Of a DNA stretch of 64,000 nt, positions 29,057-41,753 are shown one piece after another (within the stretch, counting starts at the first letter, position 1; each line of letters starts with the position of its first letter). The stretch spans positions 71,106,789-71,170,788 of the forward strand of contig CM060953.1 of assembly GCA_030765055.1 (NCBI GenBank). Direction: 5' to 3'. The position numbers were made by a program, and so were the translations under genes. The DNA comes from Mantis religiosa. Its lineage: Eukaryota > Arthropoda > Insecta > Mantodea > Mantidae. The notes beneath the pieces were generated by a model that saw nothing but the letters and a program-made list of their open reading frames with translations, was not told the DNA's origin and did no database searches.

Positions 29057-32000
29057 TTACACTTGACAATTTTCTATAGCATAATGTCCCCATGCTAATG
29101 TTGAAAATGAATTATTGGGAATGTATCGTTTTGTATCGATACCACTTAAAGCTATCTTATTAGATTCAATGGTATGAACATCATGTTTATAACTTCTGAA
29201 ACATGTCTGCATGCTTCGATGTATAGTGTCAGGATGTGTAATACATGAGAGATATTGTTCAAAGGTTATGAATCTCATCGAATCTTTTGTTACACCTTTT
29301 GATTTTTTAATCACTTCAGTATCATATCGATAACTATATAATTTCGATTTCAGCCCTACATATTCAGTCATCACTCTACCGGCTAGCTCATCCTTGAATA
29401 ATCCTGAAATTTTCTTATTTGCTAACGGAATACCATACACATTATCCATTGGATAATTAGATGTATCGAATAAATGTATATTGGTTTTAATAAATTCATA
29501 TATATCGCAGCTAGATTCAAAGAGAAAAGCATCCGTGTCCGTATAGATTAAAGTTACATCTTTCAATTTTTTCTTCAGAATTTCATAATAAAAATCATAC
29601 ATTTTATGTTTGGATAGATCCAGGATTGCTTGTCCTATGTATATTGGCTTATTCATCAATATTTCATCTCTGACCAATTCTATACCTATTAAATTTTCAT
29701 CAAAAATCACGTACCTTATACATGTCTGTCGAGCTAACAATTTACGCGCTCGTTTCCAGCTGGTAGCTAAATGAAATGAATTATAACGTTTTACATTCTC
29801 TATAAATTTTCCATAAACACAATTATTCATTAACTTCCATAGATTTTGACCAAATTTCGTCTTATCTTCAATACGTTTACGAGCGTTGAGTTCAATGTAA
29901 GGATTTATCCAGTTAGATTGTTTATAACCTATTACTCTATGTATACGTGATGGAATCAAACCAAGTTTAACACATTGTTGAAAATTGAGATAATGTAATA
30001 CGTATTTATTTTTATCATTCAATGTTGTTAGCAATTTTGTATACTTATCACCTGGCGCGATTTCATTCAAAGGGCATAATGGCAAATCATTTTGTATATC
30101 ATGAAGTTCCTGTGGATATTTAAAGTCTACTTCCAACACATATCCCACGTCAGAATCACTTGTAATAGACATAAAATCTATTGATTTAATTTCAGCATCA
30201 GTTAGCCACCTTATATCAGTGTATGGTAAGCTATTATTTTCCATTGTATATCCATATAAAGAATTGCAGTCAACGTACATTAAATAATTAGTTGGTTGAG
30301 TGTTATCATAGCTAGTCATGTATCTGTTATTCGCCTTTGCATACCGTTTGGACACAGTGCAAATTCCACCTCGTATTCCTTTTTCGAAGAAATCTAGCAT
30401 AGTCTTATCTGTTAATAATGAAATCTGTACACTAGTCGTTCTTAACATTGCATCATAGGCTAACCCGGGAAGTGTGTAATACTGACACGGGTCGAGTCCG
30501 TACAAACCGATACTTAATTCACGGAAGCGTTCAAACACGTCCGTTAGTATTAATGTATCGCACTTAAGATATATATTTAAATATTCACCCAGATTTTTAA
30601 CATTGAATTCATTCCATACCGTTCTAGCATGACTATAATCCTCATCGCTTACATGATCAAACTGATGTTTGGATGGTAGACTATTCTCGTATAATTTTTC
30701 TATAGAATCCACATACGTGTACGGGAAGACACCTTTGCGTTTCATCAGTTGTCTATGCAAAGGATTCGTGTACATATTATTGGTGTAATGAAAATCATCT
30801 GATTCTAACATATCCGAAAGGTTACTAAGTTTTGAATCCAAAAAACGATAGCTATCCAGAAATCTTAGATATATACTCATTCCATTCGAATTTGTATATC
30901 TTTTGCTAAAGGATAAGTAATTTTCAGAAGTTTGTGCAATACAGTTGATAGGTTCCGTATCGTAACCTAGTTTCTTTACTATGAAATGAGCATCGTATTT
31001 TGACAAGCAATGAAAGAATATTGGTATGAATCCTGGCATTTTCCTATTTAAATTGCAGTGCTTATGAGCTGGGCCAACGTAACTTCCAGTCAAATGACAA
31101 TGATCACGAACCTTTATGCACGAGTTAAGAAATTCACGTTTGCATATGTGACATCGTGTTGCATTTTGATATTCTAGCTCATCCACATCTCTCATACTTA
31201 TTTCAATTTTATTAGCATATATATTAATTACATGATTTGCAATTAACGTTAATTCTCTAAGAAAATTTTCAATTGCATATGGACCTTCAAATGATTTGAA
31301 ACGTGTTAAATTTTTATCATAACTACAGACCAAATGTAATGCAATTGCATACGCTTCATGTTTATGAATGGTACGTGTCCAACTTTTACTCGATACATCT
31401 TGACACGAATCTACCTTACGTAAGATACATTCTATATCTGCATAAACCACGAATGGAACTTTTAGACATTTCGAATATGCGTTAAATTCAACGAGATCAG
31501 TTTTACCAGCCTCGGGCATTCTGATAATTTGATTCATCATACACCGCTTTTTATGGCTATTTAAACGTGATTCTGATGTGAAATACAAGTTACAATTGTT
31601 ACATAACCATTTTCGCCCATTATGTTTAGTTAGCTGCTTTCCTAGCAAACGTGATAAGTCTGTTATCAGACAATAATGACTTTTATACATTAAAAGATTA
31701 ACATGATGTGATTTTATCTCTCTTGGTCGATATAAGAGAATAATCGATTTATTTTCAACACCGTATATCGTTATTGAAATATTTGAATTTTGATTCTCGA
31801 ATTTTTCTACATCTTTCAATGATACGGGGAATGTTATATTCTCAAAGTTAAATTCGTTAAGAAAATCATATCTTTTATAGGACGTGGGTCGATTCTTGTT
31901 ACGTTCTACTGGGTATTTGGATGCTAACAGACAGTATGCAAAGCAATATTTATCAGTATTACGAATGTTAATAACAGCTCTCTTCGATTTTATAAAGTCG

Positions 32001-33281
32001 GGTAATTCAGTATACATCCCTGCATTCAATGAATCGTATTGTGTCACATATATTGTTAATTTCTCAATACTGTATAAAGCTTTTGAACTGGTACGCGATT
32101 CAAAATTATCCATATGATCTAGTATAGGTTGTACAATCTTCTCTTCATACCATATAGATTTATCTGTAGATTGCAATATCACCTCAAGTTTACTGTTAAA
32201 GTTAAATGTATGAATATTATCGCTCTCTTGTGATATTATGACATATTGACAGGATAAACAGGATCCTATCTTAAGACCTGATTTATACATGTTTAAGCCC
32301 TTATCAATTTCATTCAAAATTAAAGGTTTGCATTCTGCTAAGAATATGACGGGGTCAAGTATATTAACACAGTTGCGAATTTCGTAGGTAGCTAACCGAT
32401 TTTTGAAAGCAGACTCACTGTGAATACATCGTAATCGTTCAGCCTGGGTCACGTTCGAACAGGTTTCATCTTGCTGAATCGAGGGTTGTCCAGTGGCAGT
32501 ATCGGAGCATCTTGTCGTCGTTTCTGAAAAAAGCAATTACAACATTCGATTAACTTTACATACGGGAACATTGATTTACATGTATGTAAGGTGGTAACAG
32601 AAATAACATACATGTTAATAACTTTTACATGTATGAATCTCAATTTTACGTAAACTCTATACTTTACGTAGAACGTAACATGCATGTAACTTTTACATAT
32701 GAAAATAGTTACATAATGATTATGTATTTTACAATTATTGCTATCACCACGTAACTACAATATTCAGATAGTATGTAACTGTTTTACGTAATGCTCTCTC
32801 CCTTACATAAATGATAAAAACACACAACGTAAACCATATACATGTAAAATACCGTAACTGAACTACGATATTCACATGTACGTTTTACACATATAAATTA
32901 ACGTTCTTTTTTCACCTACAACGTTACTTTTACGTGTAAAAAACAAACGTAACTAACATGCATGTGAAATAACGTAACTGAACTACGATAATCACATGTA
33001 CCTAATTATTACACATGAAAATTAACCCTACAACGTTCACTCTCAATTACTAATACTACATGACGTGCGATAATTAACACTTTAAGTTCTAATACAACAT
33101 GTACGATTTCACATTTACATGCAAGTAACTACATTCAATTACTAATACTACATGACGTGCGATAATTAACACTTTAAGTTCTAATACAACATGCACGATT
33201 TCACATTTACATGCAAGTAACTACATTATCACTTTTTTTATGAAATTTTGTTCAATAATTATACTCACCTTTTGACGACAT
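29057..33281 (-). CDS. POLB: Protein-primed family B DNA polymerase, two predicted exons
   Basis: The main exon is 29057-32523. A 13 bp first exon with ATG at 33281-33279 joins through a 745 bp intron (donor GTGAGT from 33268, acceptor TTTTTTCAG ending 32524), giving 1,159 residues. No good ATG exists at the 5' end of the main frame. A Cys/His finger lies near residue 310 (WLCNNCNLYF). Exonuclease motifs are YADIEC (about 366), FFHCLSKYDAHF and YLKCDTLILTDVF. Polymerase motifs are YVDCNSLYG (about 757), KLMNNCVYGK (about 905) and IYTDTDAF (about 998). The DHCHLTG-HCNLN block is typical of protein-primed Polinton enzymes. It should replicate the linear element from protein-capped ends. Confidence 0.88.
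32524..33268 (-). other. Predicted polymerase intron with palindromic ACATGT/CATG motifs
   Basis: A 745 bp non-coding stretch, strikingly rich in TTACATGTA-like words (for example near 32575, 32620, 32850, 32875, 32960 and 32995). A 93 bp unit is tandemly duplicated at 33041-33133 and 33136-33227 (CAATTACTAATACTACATGA, then GACGTGCGATAATTAAC). The motif density suggests a regulatory or replication function, but no protein is known to bind it. Confidence 0.5.
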
Positions 33282-33704
33282 TACGGGCTGCTTAAAAAAG
33301 ACAATTTATGTCGTTTGAAACCACTTTCTAGTGTTTCCTCGCCATGGTATTGGAGTATGCAGTCACCACGATTTAGTAGATCTTTCTGCGCTGCGGTCAT
33401 GTGTTTGAATCTCTCCGGGAGGAAGACTTGGAAATCTGATGTTTCGACGACGACCCGTTCACCATATCTGGTCTTCACGGTTTTGACGGATCGAATGATG
33501 TGTTGAACGGACTGATCTAATTCACGTAGTTTCTTTGTGGGAAGATGTGTTCCACCTTCAGCTAGTTCATTTAGCTGTAGCATCTCATGATCTGAAACAT
33601 ACATATAAGCACACACGAATCAGTATTACTTCAACATTCTTCGTAAACAGAGATAAAAAATGAATTACAGTATACAACTTTTCTATCTTACCTGTAGGAT
33701 CCAT
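33281..33704 (-). CDS. Small Polinton protein, OB-fold-like, two predicted exons
   Basis: Predicted exon 1 is 33704-33692 (ATG plus three codons, donor GTAAGA) and exon 2 is 33591-33281 (acceptor ATGTTTCAG), giving about 107 residues. The core (VKTRYGERVVVET, then FQVFLPERFKHM and CILQYHGEE) looks like a small beta-barrel. Arthropod proteins with this FQVFLPxRF pattern resemble single-strand DNA-binding folds, so a replication accessory role is plausible. The TAA stop overlaps the polymerase ATG as TAATG, which suggests co-transcription and termination-reinitiation. A TATA-like AATAAATA lies about 45 bp upstream on the minus strand. Function is inferred. Confidence 0.6.
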
Positions 33705-34811
33705 ATTTCCAGAGAATCGACTGCCTCCTCACACATCCGTACTGCGGTATTTATTAACAGATGCTCCGCTGCCCCCCTCCGTCCGGGAGAGGTGTTACTG
33801 TCTACATATTACGCTATATGTTTAAAGTAGTTGTGACTACGTTATAAGTTCGAAGGTATTACTAGTAACTTTATTATCATAGTTTAAACTTTATATAGGT
33901 TCATCATTTTTTACACCCCCTCCAACAGTATCTCTCCTTCCCAAACACCATGTTGCGTGCGCACACTAACTGTGATTCGTTCCCTACATCTTGGAGGGGA
34001 GGGTGATATAGTTACACATTTCTTTACACACATACATACTTGTACAAAATATATTTTTCTGAACATTTGATTTTTTTTTTTACATTTGGTATACTAACAC
34101 ATTCATAGTATTGTTTCATCATTCATACAAATATATAGATTCATTCGTTTAATTTTAAAATATATTCTTTTTTTTTTCCTAACGTTATTTGACAAAATTA
34201 GACTTCGCTACAGCAATAGGAATGTTTTGATCACCCCTGTCACCAGTCTGGAGAGATTAACTCTTTTTTTTTCTCTGACCTACATACCAAGGAGGATGTA
34301 GTTCAGTGGAGTATTCTTAATACTGAGGGGAGATTTTCTAGACAATTTTTTTATATGGAGGGTGATACCTTGCCATGAATAGTTAGGATATCTACACTAT
34401 AGACCCCTACTTGCGTATATATATTATCGTATTGATTGATCAGTTTTGTATTACTCATATCTACTTGAAGATGAGATACTTTTCTCTCGTTATCTTAATC
34501 ATTTTTAAATAGATGGTAAGTGCTTTTATTTTATTTTCGATGTTATGTTCCACTTTTATCATGCTTAGAGGGAATATTCTTTTTAGGTTATCGTGCTTAG
34601 AGGGAGCGTTCCTTTATCATGAAAACCCTTTCAAACAGATTTACATTTGCATTCTTATACTTTTCTCTCAATTTTTTTTTTATCATTCTTAAAGAGATGG
34701 GTAGTGCTTTTATTTTATATACACTTGCTATGTACCACTTTTATCATGCTTAGAGGGGACATTTCTTTGTCATGCGACCCTCTCACATAGATTTACATTT
34801 CCATTCTTATA
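33705..34811. other. Non-coding spacer before the right TIR
   Basis: AT-rich with long T runs. A roughly 160-190 bp block is duplicated at about 34510-34670 and 34695-34818, sharing GTGCTTTTATTTTAT, CCACTTTTATCATGCTTAGA and ACATTT-CATTCTTATACTT. No coding frame. An ordinary gene cannot be supported here. Confidence 0.6.
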
Positions 34812-35556
34812 CTTCATCAATGTGGAATAGATTTATATTTTCTCGTACCTCGATGTGGGAATGGAATTTAACCTTTTCTTAACCTTTACATCGCTCTTGG
34901 ATACAATAGCTCAAGGAGAGATTCTGCATAGGGAACACCCCTTACCAGAATGTCTTATTACATTTATTTTCATAAATCTCTCCCAGTAAACATACCTAAT
35001 CTTTCTCTCGATATTCTTTTATCTAAAGAATAACGATACTGCATCATATATCATACACTAAACGTAATAGATATCAAACCCTACACTCGATATTCATACA
35101 TGAGAGTTCAAGCACACACACATCGAAAAGAATTCACATTTAATTCAAACATCCCCGGAACCCCCGTTACCCACCCCGCCCCATCACAATATCGAACCCT
35201 AGACTTCGATATTCATACATGAGAGTTCAAGCACACACACACATCGAAAAGAATTCACATTTAATTCAAACATCCCCGGAACCCCCGTTACCCATCCCAC
35301 CCATCACACATTACACATCACACACACACACATACACACACACACAATCATCATCATCATCATCATCCCAACCCTCAAAAACATCTCACTGCACAGGGGA
35401 GAACGGCACTACGCCAACACTCCCCTTCTTTTACAACTCGATTTTCATATAGGAGTGTTCTAAATCAATGAGCATTCTACATCACTCATATATTAACACA
35501 GAGGAGAGTTCAACATCTTATCTACACTGTGCTGAAACGCTCAATTGTATACTACT
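34812..35556 (-). repeat. Polinton copy 1 right terminal inverted repeat
   Basis: About 745 bp, the inverse of the left repeat. It is shorter because fewer internal tandem units and shorter (CA)n and (ATC)n arrays (35319-35368) are present. It ends GTATACTACT at 35556. Confidence 0.92.
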
Positions 35557-35562
35557 AACATG
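35557..35562. repeat. Polinton target-site duplication, right (AACATG)
   Basis: Exact repeat of 19041-19046, directly after the element end. Confidence 0.93.
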
Positions 35563-37084
35563 TTTTCTTTATTAGATAAAATTGGGCTCATCTTGGTTCC
35601 ACTAGAGCAGTGTAAACTCTTCCATACCATTCAACAGACATCGATGGTGTTGTGTACATACATTTTCTCACAGCTGTTAGTGCTCATTTATCATTAGTAC
35701 CCGCATTTTTACTCTGCTTCTCCCATTTTCCATCATAACGTAAGTGCTAAATAATTAACACTTTTAACCACCTCAATTTCTTTGTTATTAACATACCATT
35801 TTTTAATTTTTTCTTAGTTCAAGAATGCGTAAAGGAATAGTATTTACCTTCTTTCATCATCCCATTTGTTTTAGTGTCCTCAAAGATTGTCTTTTGGAGA
35901 ATTTCGGTACGCCCGTAAAAAGCCATCGTCCTCCTCGGTGTTTGAACAGCAACCTCGGGAACCAGAGGCCAGCACAGGTTCTCTAAATTGATGTACCTAC
36001 GTAATATATGGTGTACAGAAAAATTAATGTTCATTATATATTTTTAAAGGAACGTAATTGCCAGGTATGGAAATTTCTAAGCATTAAAGCCAGGTGGAAT
36101 GAAATAAGGTTGAACAATCACTCATTGCCTTTATCCAGGAGCGTCGCAGATAACAAATCATCCAATCCCTCTTACAGTCTTTTGGCCTTTCCAAACAGGT
36201 TTGTACCTTGTTCCCCTTCGCAAGTGCTGTAGGTTAATTCCAATTCAGCTTTGTTGAGCATTATTGACATGAGAAGTGTTGAGCTTTTTGCGATATTTCT
36301 TTTGTCATTAGTGTACTTATTACAAAATGTTAATCAGAAATTTTAATTTATTCTGTAATTGAAGATGAATGTTAAGCTGCCAGTAAATGTGTTAATGCCT
36401 TCATAGATATTTCAGCTTGTGAATTAACTGGGTGTGCGAAGACACGCTGAAAATTATTGCCAACATTTGGAAAGTGTTCAAGAAAACCAAGAATTTAAAT
36501 GAACGGAAAGGAATGATAGGAATTTGTAGAAAAATTTCACTTCTTGCAGATAGAGAGCTATATGTGATAATGTGTTTGCACTTTGGCTAGGCACCGTTAT
36601 CTTAAATTTTCAGTTGTATTGTATCAATTCATTTAATCAAGAATACATACCGAAGATTTTATTACTGTCTCTACAATATACCACTCTCAAAGTGTTCGAG
36701 GATTTTAATTAAACGACCTAGGGCTCTAAGTATGGTCGTGATATCACCCGGCCTTCTCATACTTCGATATACCTACTCTGGTTTATTGTGCTCTCAGAAA
36801 TGAATCTATGAATATTAAGTTTACCTGTTTATCCACTTTCTCTACAACTAGTACATAACACTAAGTATAGAAATACTGCATTCCACCCAGAAATTCGATA
36901 TGTAGTTTTCACGTAAATATGTACCTACATGTTCTGCGACCCCTGCATTCAAAATTAGAAAAAGTTATTTTTTTTAATTGAGTTTGAGCTCTAACTACAA
37001 TGGTTCTCATCTACGTTCTATGTCTACGTTGTGTTGTGATTTCTGACTTCTGATACGACCAGGAAGAAGAAGTTGGCGGGTTGA
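35563..37084. other. No gene seen
   Basis: AT-rich sequence, presumably the continuation of the locus into which the Polinton inserted; nothing supported. Confidence 0.5.
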
Positions 37085-37215
37085 GGGACAGCCCGAGGTG
37101 TGTCAAACGAGTACCTGCCCTGGGAAGGGGTTAACCATGAAGTAACAGGATATGGTGGTTGAGAATTAATTTGGAGGAAAGAAACGAGTCAGTGCTTTGC
37201 TCCTCAACGGCTGAT
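37085..37215 (+). repeat. Repeat unit R, second copy
   Basis: Shares GACAGCCCGAGGTGTG, GTACCTGCCCTGGGAAG, a GGAGG-AGAAACGAG block and GCTTTGCTCCTCAACGGCTG with the unit at 13815-14390. Confidence 0.5.
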
Positions 37216-37332
37216 TCTGATACAATGACCTCAAGTTGTTTCCTTAAACAATCTCTTTACCAATATTTCTTATTTACATGGACCAATAACATCACCTTCT
37301 CTTCTTATTCCTCTCAATGATCTATGTGACTA

Positions 37333-37868
37333 AAAAGTAAACAAATTCCGAGCAATATGTGGGACAATCCAAAGAACTTTTAAAAACAGAGTGAGAAGGG
37401 ATACAAAAATGGAAATGTATGAGGTAATGGCTATTCCAACTTTACTATATGGAAGCGAAACCTGGGTGCCAACACAAAAAGATTTAAATAAAATACAGAC
37501 TGCAGAAATGAAATTTTTAAGCAGTGTTAAAGGTTGTACAATATTGGACAAAATAAAAAATGAGTATATTAGAAAGGAATTGTAAATAGAACCAATCCAT
37601 GACAAAATATCAGAACGAAGGCAACAATGGCATGAACATATATTAAGAATGGAGGATGGAAGATATCCAAATGCAGTACTAAACTATAATCCAAAAGGAA
37701 GAAGAGACAGAGGACGGCCCAGGAAACGCTGGAGAGATCTATGAAGCCGGAACGGATGTTATGCCCAAACCATGGAGTGAAGAAGAAGAAGAAGAAGAAG
37801 AAGAAGAAGAAGAAGAAGAAGAAGAAGAAGAAGAAGAAGAAGAAGAAGAAGAAGAAGAAGAAGAAGAA
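37333..37868 (+). mobile_element. 5'-truncated LINE with (GAA)n tail and target duplications
   Basis: The plus strand encodes the end of an RT protein: MEMYEVMAIPTLLYGSETW, then LNKIQTAEMKFLSSVKG, with one stop at 37583-37585, then QWHEHILRMEDGR and GRRDRGRPRKRWRDL. Coding ends near 37770 and runs directly into (GAA)n (about 37776-37869). Perfect 14 bp duplications GATCTATGTGACTA (37319-37332 and 37869-37882) flank it. A microsatellite tail rather than poly(A) is typical of some LINE clades such as RTE. Confidence 0.88.
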
Positions 37869-37882
37869 GATCTATGTGACTA

Positions 37883-39101
37883 TCGCATTTGGAAGCCTGT
37901 TACCGAAATCTTGAGTATCTTTCACTTTCTGTATAAACACTTCATTAGTTATTAGGCAGTCATTGTGAACCGAGCAGTTCGCCAAGAACTCACCGGATGA
38001 ATTTAGGACGTTCATTACCTATCTAAATACCTGGTATCTTACTGATTTTTAGCTTAGTTTTCTACAACAAAGTCGTATAATGTTAAATGTTTGTATAGTT
38101 TATATTTCTTGGTTTCTTAATCAGTTCTTTGTTATTTATTACATTACACAGTTATTTACTTGTTTCCTATTAAATTATTGAAGTCGCCCATAAGTTTGGC
38201 ATCGAGCTTACATAAAATGGGGAAGTCATTTTAAGATTGAATTGGGAAAAACAAGTAGTCGGCTAGTAATTCACATATTCAACATCCATTTATTGTTTTT
38301 ATAATTTTCAAGGGATGAGGTTTCAGGAAGTTATCCCAATGAATTTGACGTTACAAGCAAATTTATGTTACGAATTAATTTTAAAAGGACCATGCGTAAA
38401 AAGTACAATAAACAGTCATGAATGCCGTAGCATTTTCATTTAAAAGAGCACAGATTAATTTAGTTGATACCCGGAAAAGCTAGCATTCGGAGATACGTAT
38501 TTCAGTCGACAAAAGCTAGAGATCACATCTCGCAGCACCCCTTTACTTCAGTGGTAATGAGATACGCCAGCAAATTAAAATAGCGTGTGCTTTTTTATGT
38601 CTTTGTTATTTAGTGTATAGGCATACCCTCAGATCGTGAAGCCTGTAAAAGGAATACAAACAAATGAACAACTTTCCGTCAGAAATTGGAAACTTTGTGC
38701 CAAATATCATCTCACGTTACTCATATTTTCTTAAATTAAATGACGGAAAATGTTATGTCGAATGCCGGTTTCTGAAGTATATCCGAAAATTAACATTTCT
38801 ATAAGCTGTTTTAAAAGGTTAACTGGTGTTTACATTCTATTCCAAACAACATAGCATTCGAGTTGGACTAAGTAAGAGTATATTTTAAACTATTGTATGC
38901 ATTCTATCATGTCCTTTGTTGGCCTTTTATTCCCTAATTCATGATTCGTGATGTTTATCGGTTATGATTGTGTACAACAATACCAAAGTCCTCTCACTAT
39001 TCCACTGATCCTAGAATATACCTAAACAAAACAAGCAAATGAAGGGTGGAAAAAATTGAAGTGGTTGCCTTGTACTTTTTGAGATATCCGGATGCTAATA
39101 C
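37883..39101. other. No gene seen
   Basis: AT-rich unique-looking DNA. Confidence 0.5.
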
Positions 39102-39296
<195 letters not shown>

Positions 39297-39302
39297 GATG
39301 GA

Positions 39303-39727
<425 letters not shown>

Positions 39728-40110
39728 ACTGCCACGCCGTGTCCCAGCGGTTAGACCGCTCGACTCTCACCAAGGAAATCCGGGTTAAATCCCAGGCGAC
39801 CGCAAAGTGAGATATGCGGTGGACAACATGGTGCTAGGGCGGTTTCCTCCGGGTCCTCCGGTTTACCCCGCCACCATTCCACCAATTGCTGCATCATCCA
39901 TATTTCCTATCATTCATTTCACCCTCATATCTCATCCACTTCTCTCGCTCTCGTCCCAGGCGTTGCGCTGACCCCTCAATCCTAGTTCCTCTATCGGGCT
40001 CAGAGCTTCGGCTTCCCTCACCCCGACTTTCCGTTCTAGTGGAATCTGTGTCCCCTAACACCAGTATCGGTGATGAAAGGGAGGAAAAAATTATTATTTG
40101 TAACATCAAT
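39728..40110 (+). repeat. SINE family C variant with a different tail
   Basis: The head (CCACGCCGTGTCCCAGCGGT, B box GGTTAAATCCCAGG) and the GTGGACAACATGG body match family C up to about 39880. After CCAATTGCTGCATC the sequence leaves the family consensus and continues GC-rich to about 40110 (TCTCGCTCTCGTCCCAGGCG). This could be a subfamily with another 3' module or a fusion with unrelated DNA. Confidence 0.6.
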
Positions 40111-41146
40111 GACAGCTAAACATGTATTATGTGTTTCACATACTGAGAAAACAAAACATCTGATACGTCGAAATTAGTCACAACTCAAAACCGAATTGTA
40201 CTGGGCGCTGTCCTACAGAACTCACTGTGGAGTGTGCTACCCGGCGGGTTCTAGTCAGTGCTTATGTAGTGTCCGAAAACAAATGAACCATTCCAGAGAG
40301 CGAATTACTGCAAACAAAAATGAATCTTCGGGAGCAGAAAGACAGCACACGACGGCTATTCTATTCGAGCAATAATTGTTGAGCAAGAGTATCGGTCAGT
40401 AGTGGCAGGTACACCAAGCAACCACTCCAGAGAACGAAATTACTGAAAACAGGAAAAATAATCTTCGGCAGCAGAAAGGCAATTGTTGAGCGAAGAGTAT
40501 CAGCTAGTAGTAACAGCTACCTATGCGTCGGAGAGTAACCTCTGTCGCAAAGACTTTATTAGTAAGATATGATGTAATAACTTACTTGAAAATTATACGC
40601 TGTGTAAATTAATCTGTAATTATTTAGTAAAAAGTAGCATGTATCCCACACGATAGGAAAGAAAACTCGCCATTATAAAAAACAGAATTTACATATGCGG
40701 AACCAGGTATATGTGCGATGCGTGTAAACTAAACATTACCTAACGAGTATAATCAATCCGGTCTTAAACTTGATGTAAACAAATCTCGTGTGTCGCCCCG
40801 CATTAGAGTCGTGTTCGTCTCAGGTGTGAGGAAACAAACTGCTCATTGTTATTGTATGCATGCAAAAGAGATGCACACTAATGACTATTTGTAAGCTTCT
40901 CCATACATAGCCGTCTCTGATCTTTTTTAACAGTCGTTTTAGCTACTTTTCAACACTGGAAGTGTAGCTACTACGTACAAACCTGATTTTAATCTCTGCA
41001 GCGATATGTTTATGTAACAAAAATAGTTATTTTACAAGTCCTATTTTATTCTGTTGATTCTCTTTAGTACTGGCGTATTAACTTCTTTGGATATTAAGCT
41101 GAAAATAGATACAAAATACATATGGTAGCATATGTGGTGCATGGAT
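40111..41146. other. Unclassified, with an imperfect tandem duplication
   Basis: Within 40290-40520 a unit of about 145 bp occurs twice (GAATCTTCGGGAGCAGAAAG and TAATCTTCGGCAGCAGAAAG, each followed by ATTGTTGAGC). No gene seen. Confidence 0.5.
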
Positions 41147-41652
41147 TGTGCTGATTGCACCTTTCCTTTACGAGGCGTGTGCTTCAGTTGTTTTGTGTTT
41201 CCCTTTTTCTCCGTGTGAGCGCGTGAAGGTTGCTTTGGTTCCTCTCTGAGAAAGCTCTCTGAGCTGAAGGTGCCAAGGCAGTCGGGGCTTTCCTTTCATA
41301 GTGCGCGCATGGTGATTTATAACTGTCTTAGCTCCCGGGTGCAGTTCAAAATCACGTAATAGCAGGTGTTAGAGTGAAGTTATAATGTGTACAAAGTTTA
41401 ACTTTCGAGGAAGTTTAAGTTAAGTGTAATTGTGCAAGTAAGCTGTCAGTGTGAATAAGAGATTTATTAAAGCTTTTAAATTATCAAAGCAAGTTGTATA
41501 ATTGTACCTTAGCCTCCGGGTACAGTTCAATGGTAGCAGAGCGTAGTTCTCAGAGAGGAACCAAAGCAACCTTCACGCGCTCACACGGAGAAAAAGGGAA
41601 ACACAAAACAACTGAGGCACATGCCTCGTAAAGGAAAGATGCAATCAGCACA
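41147..41652. repeat. Pair of 104 bp near-perfect inverted repeats, about 300 bp apart
   Basis: Arms 41147-41250 and 41549-41652 are reverse complements with only a few mismatches (for example GAAGGTTGCTTTGGTTCCTC with GAGGAACCAAAGCAACCTTC). The inner part contains a repeated CTTAGC-CCGGGT-CAGTTCA block (41325 and 41511). The second is followed by TGGTAGCAGAGCG, similar to the initiator-Met primer-binding site of Copia elements. Fragments of LTR elements in opposite orientation, or a foldback element, are the options. Confidence 0.75.
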
Positions 41653-41753
41653 GATCTTAAAGAGTGTAAAATATGTAAAATTCAAAGACGACAATTCACA
41701 TTAGATACCCACTGATGTTAAATTGGGCAAAACATTTTACCAAGAGTTAAAGG

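Larger units (their letters stand above)
19047..35556 (+). mobile_element. Complete Polinton/Maverick element, copy 1 (16,510 bp)
   Basis: Both ends are AGTAGTATACAATTGAGCG in inverted orientation and are bracketed by a perfect 6 bp duplication. The interior encodes protein-primed DNA polymerase B, a retroviral-type integrase, an A32/FtsK-like packaging ATPase, an adenain-type protease, a double jelly-roll major capsid protein and a penton-like protein, the diagnostic Polinton gene set. A PLA2 protein, a fibre-like protein and four genes of unknown or tentative function are also present. Reading frames are largely intact. The exceptions are a stop before the integrase chromo-like tail and the missing ATG of the protease. 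Confidence 0.96.

Noticed and set aside
37761..37955. Glu-rich open frame
   Set aside because: Translation of the (GAA)n LINE tail.
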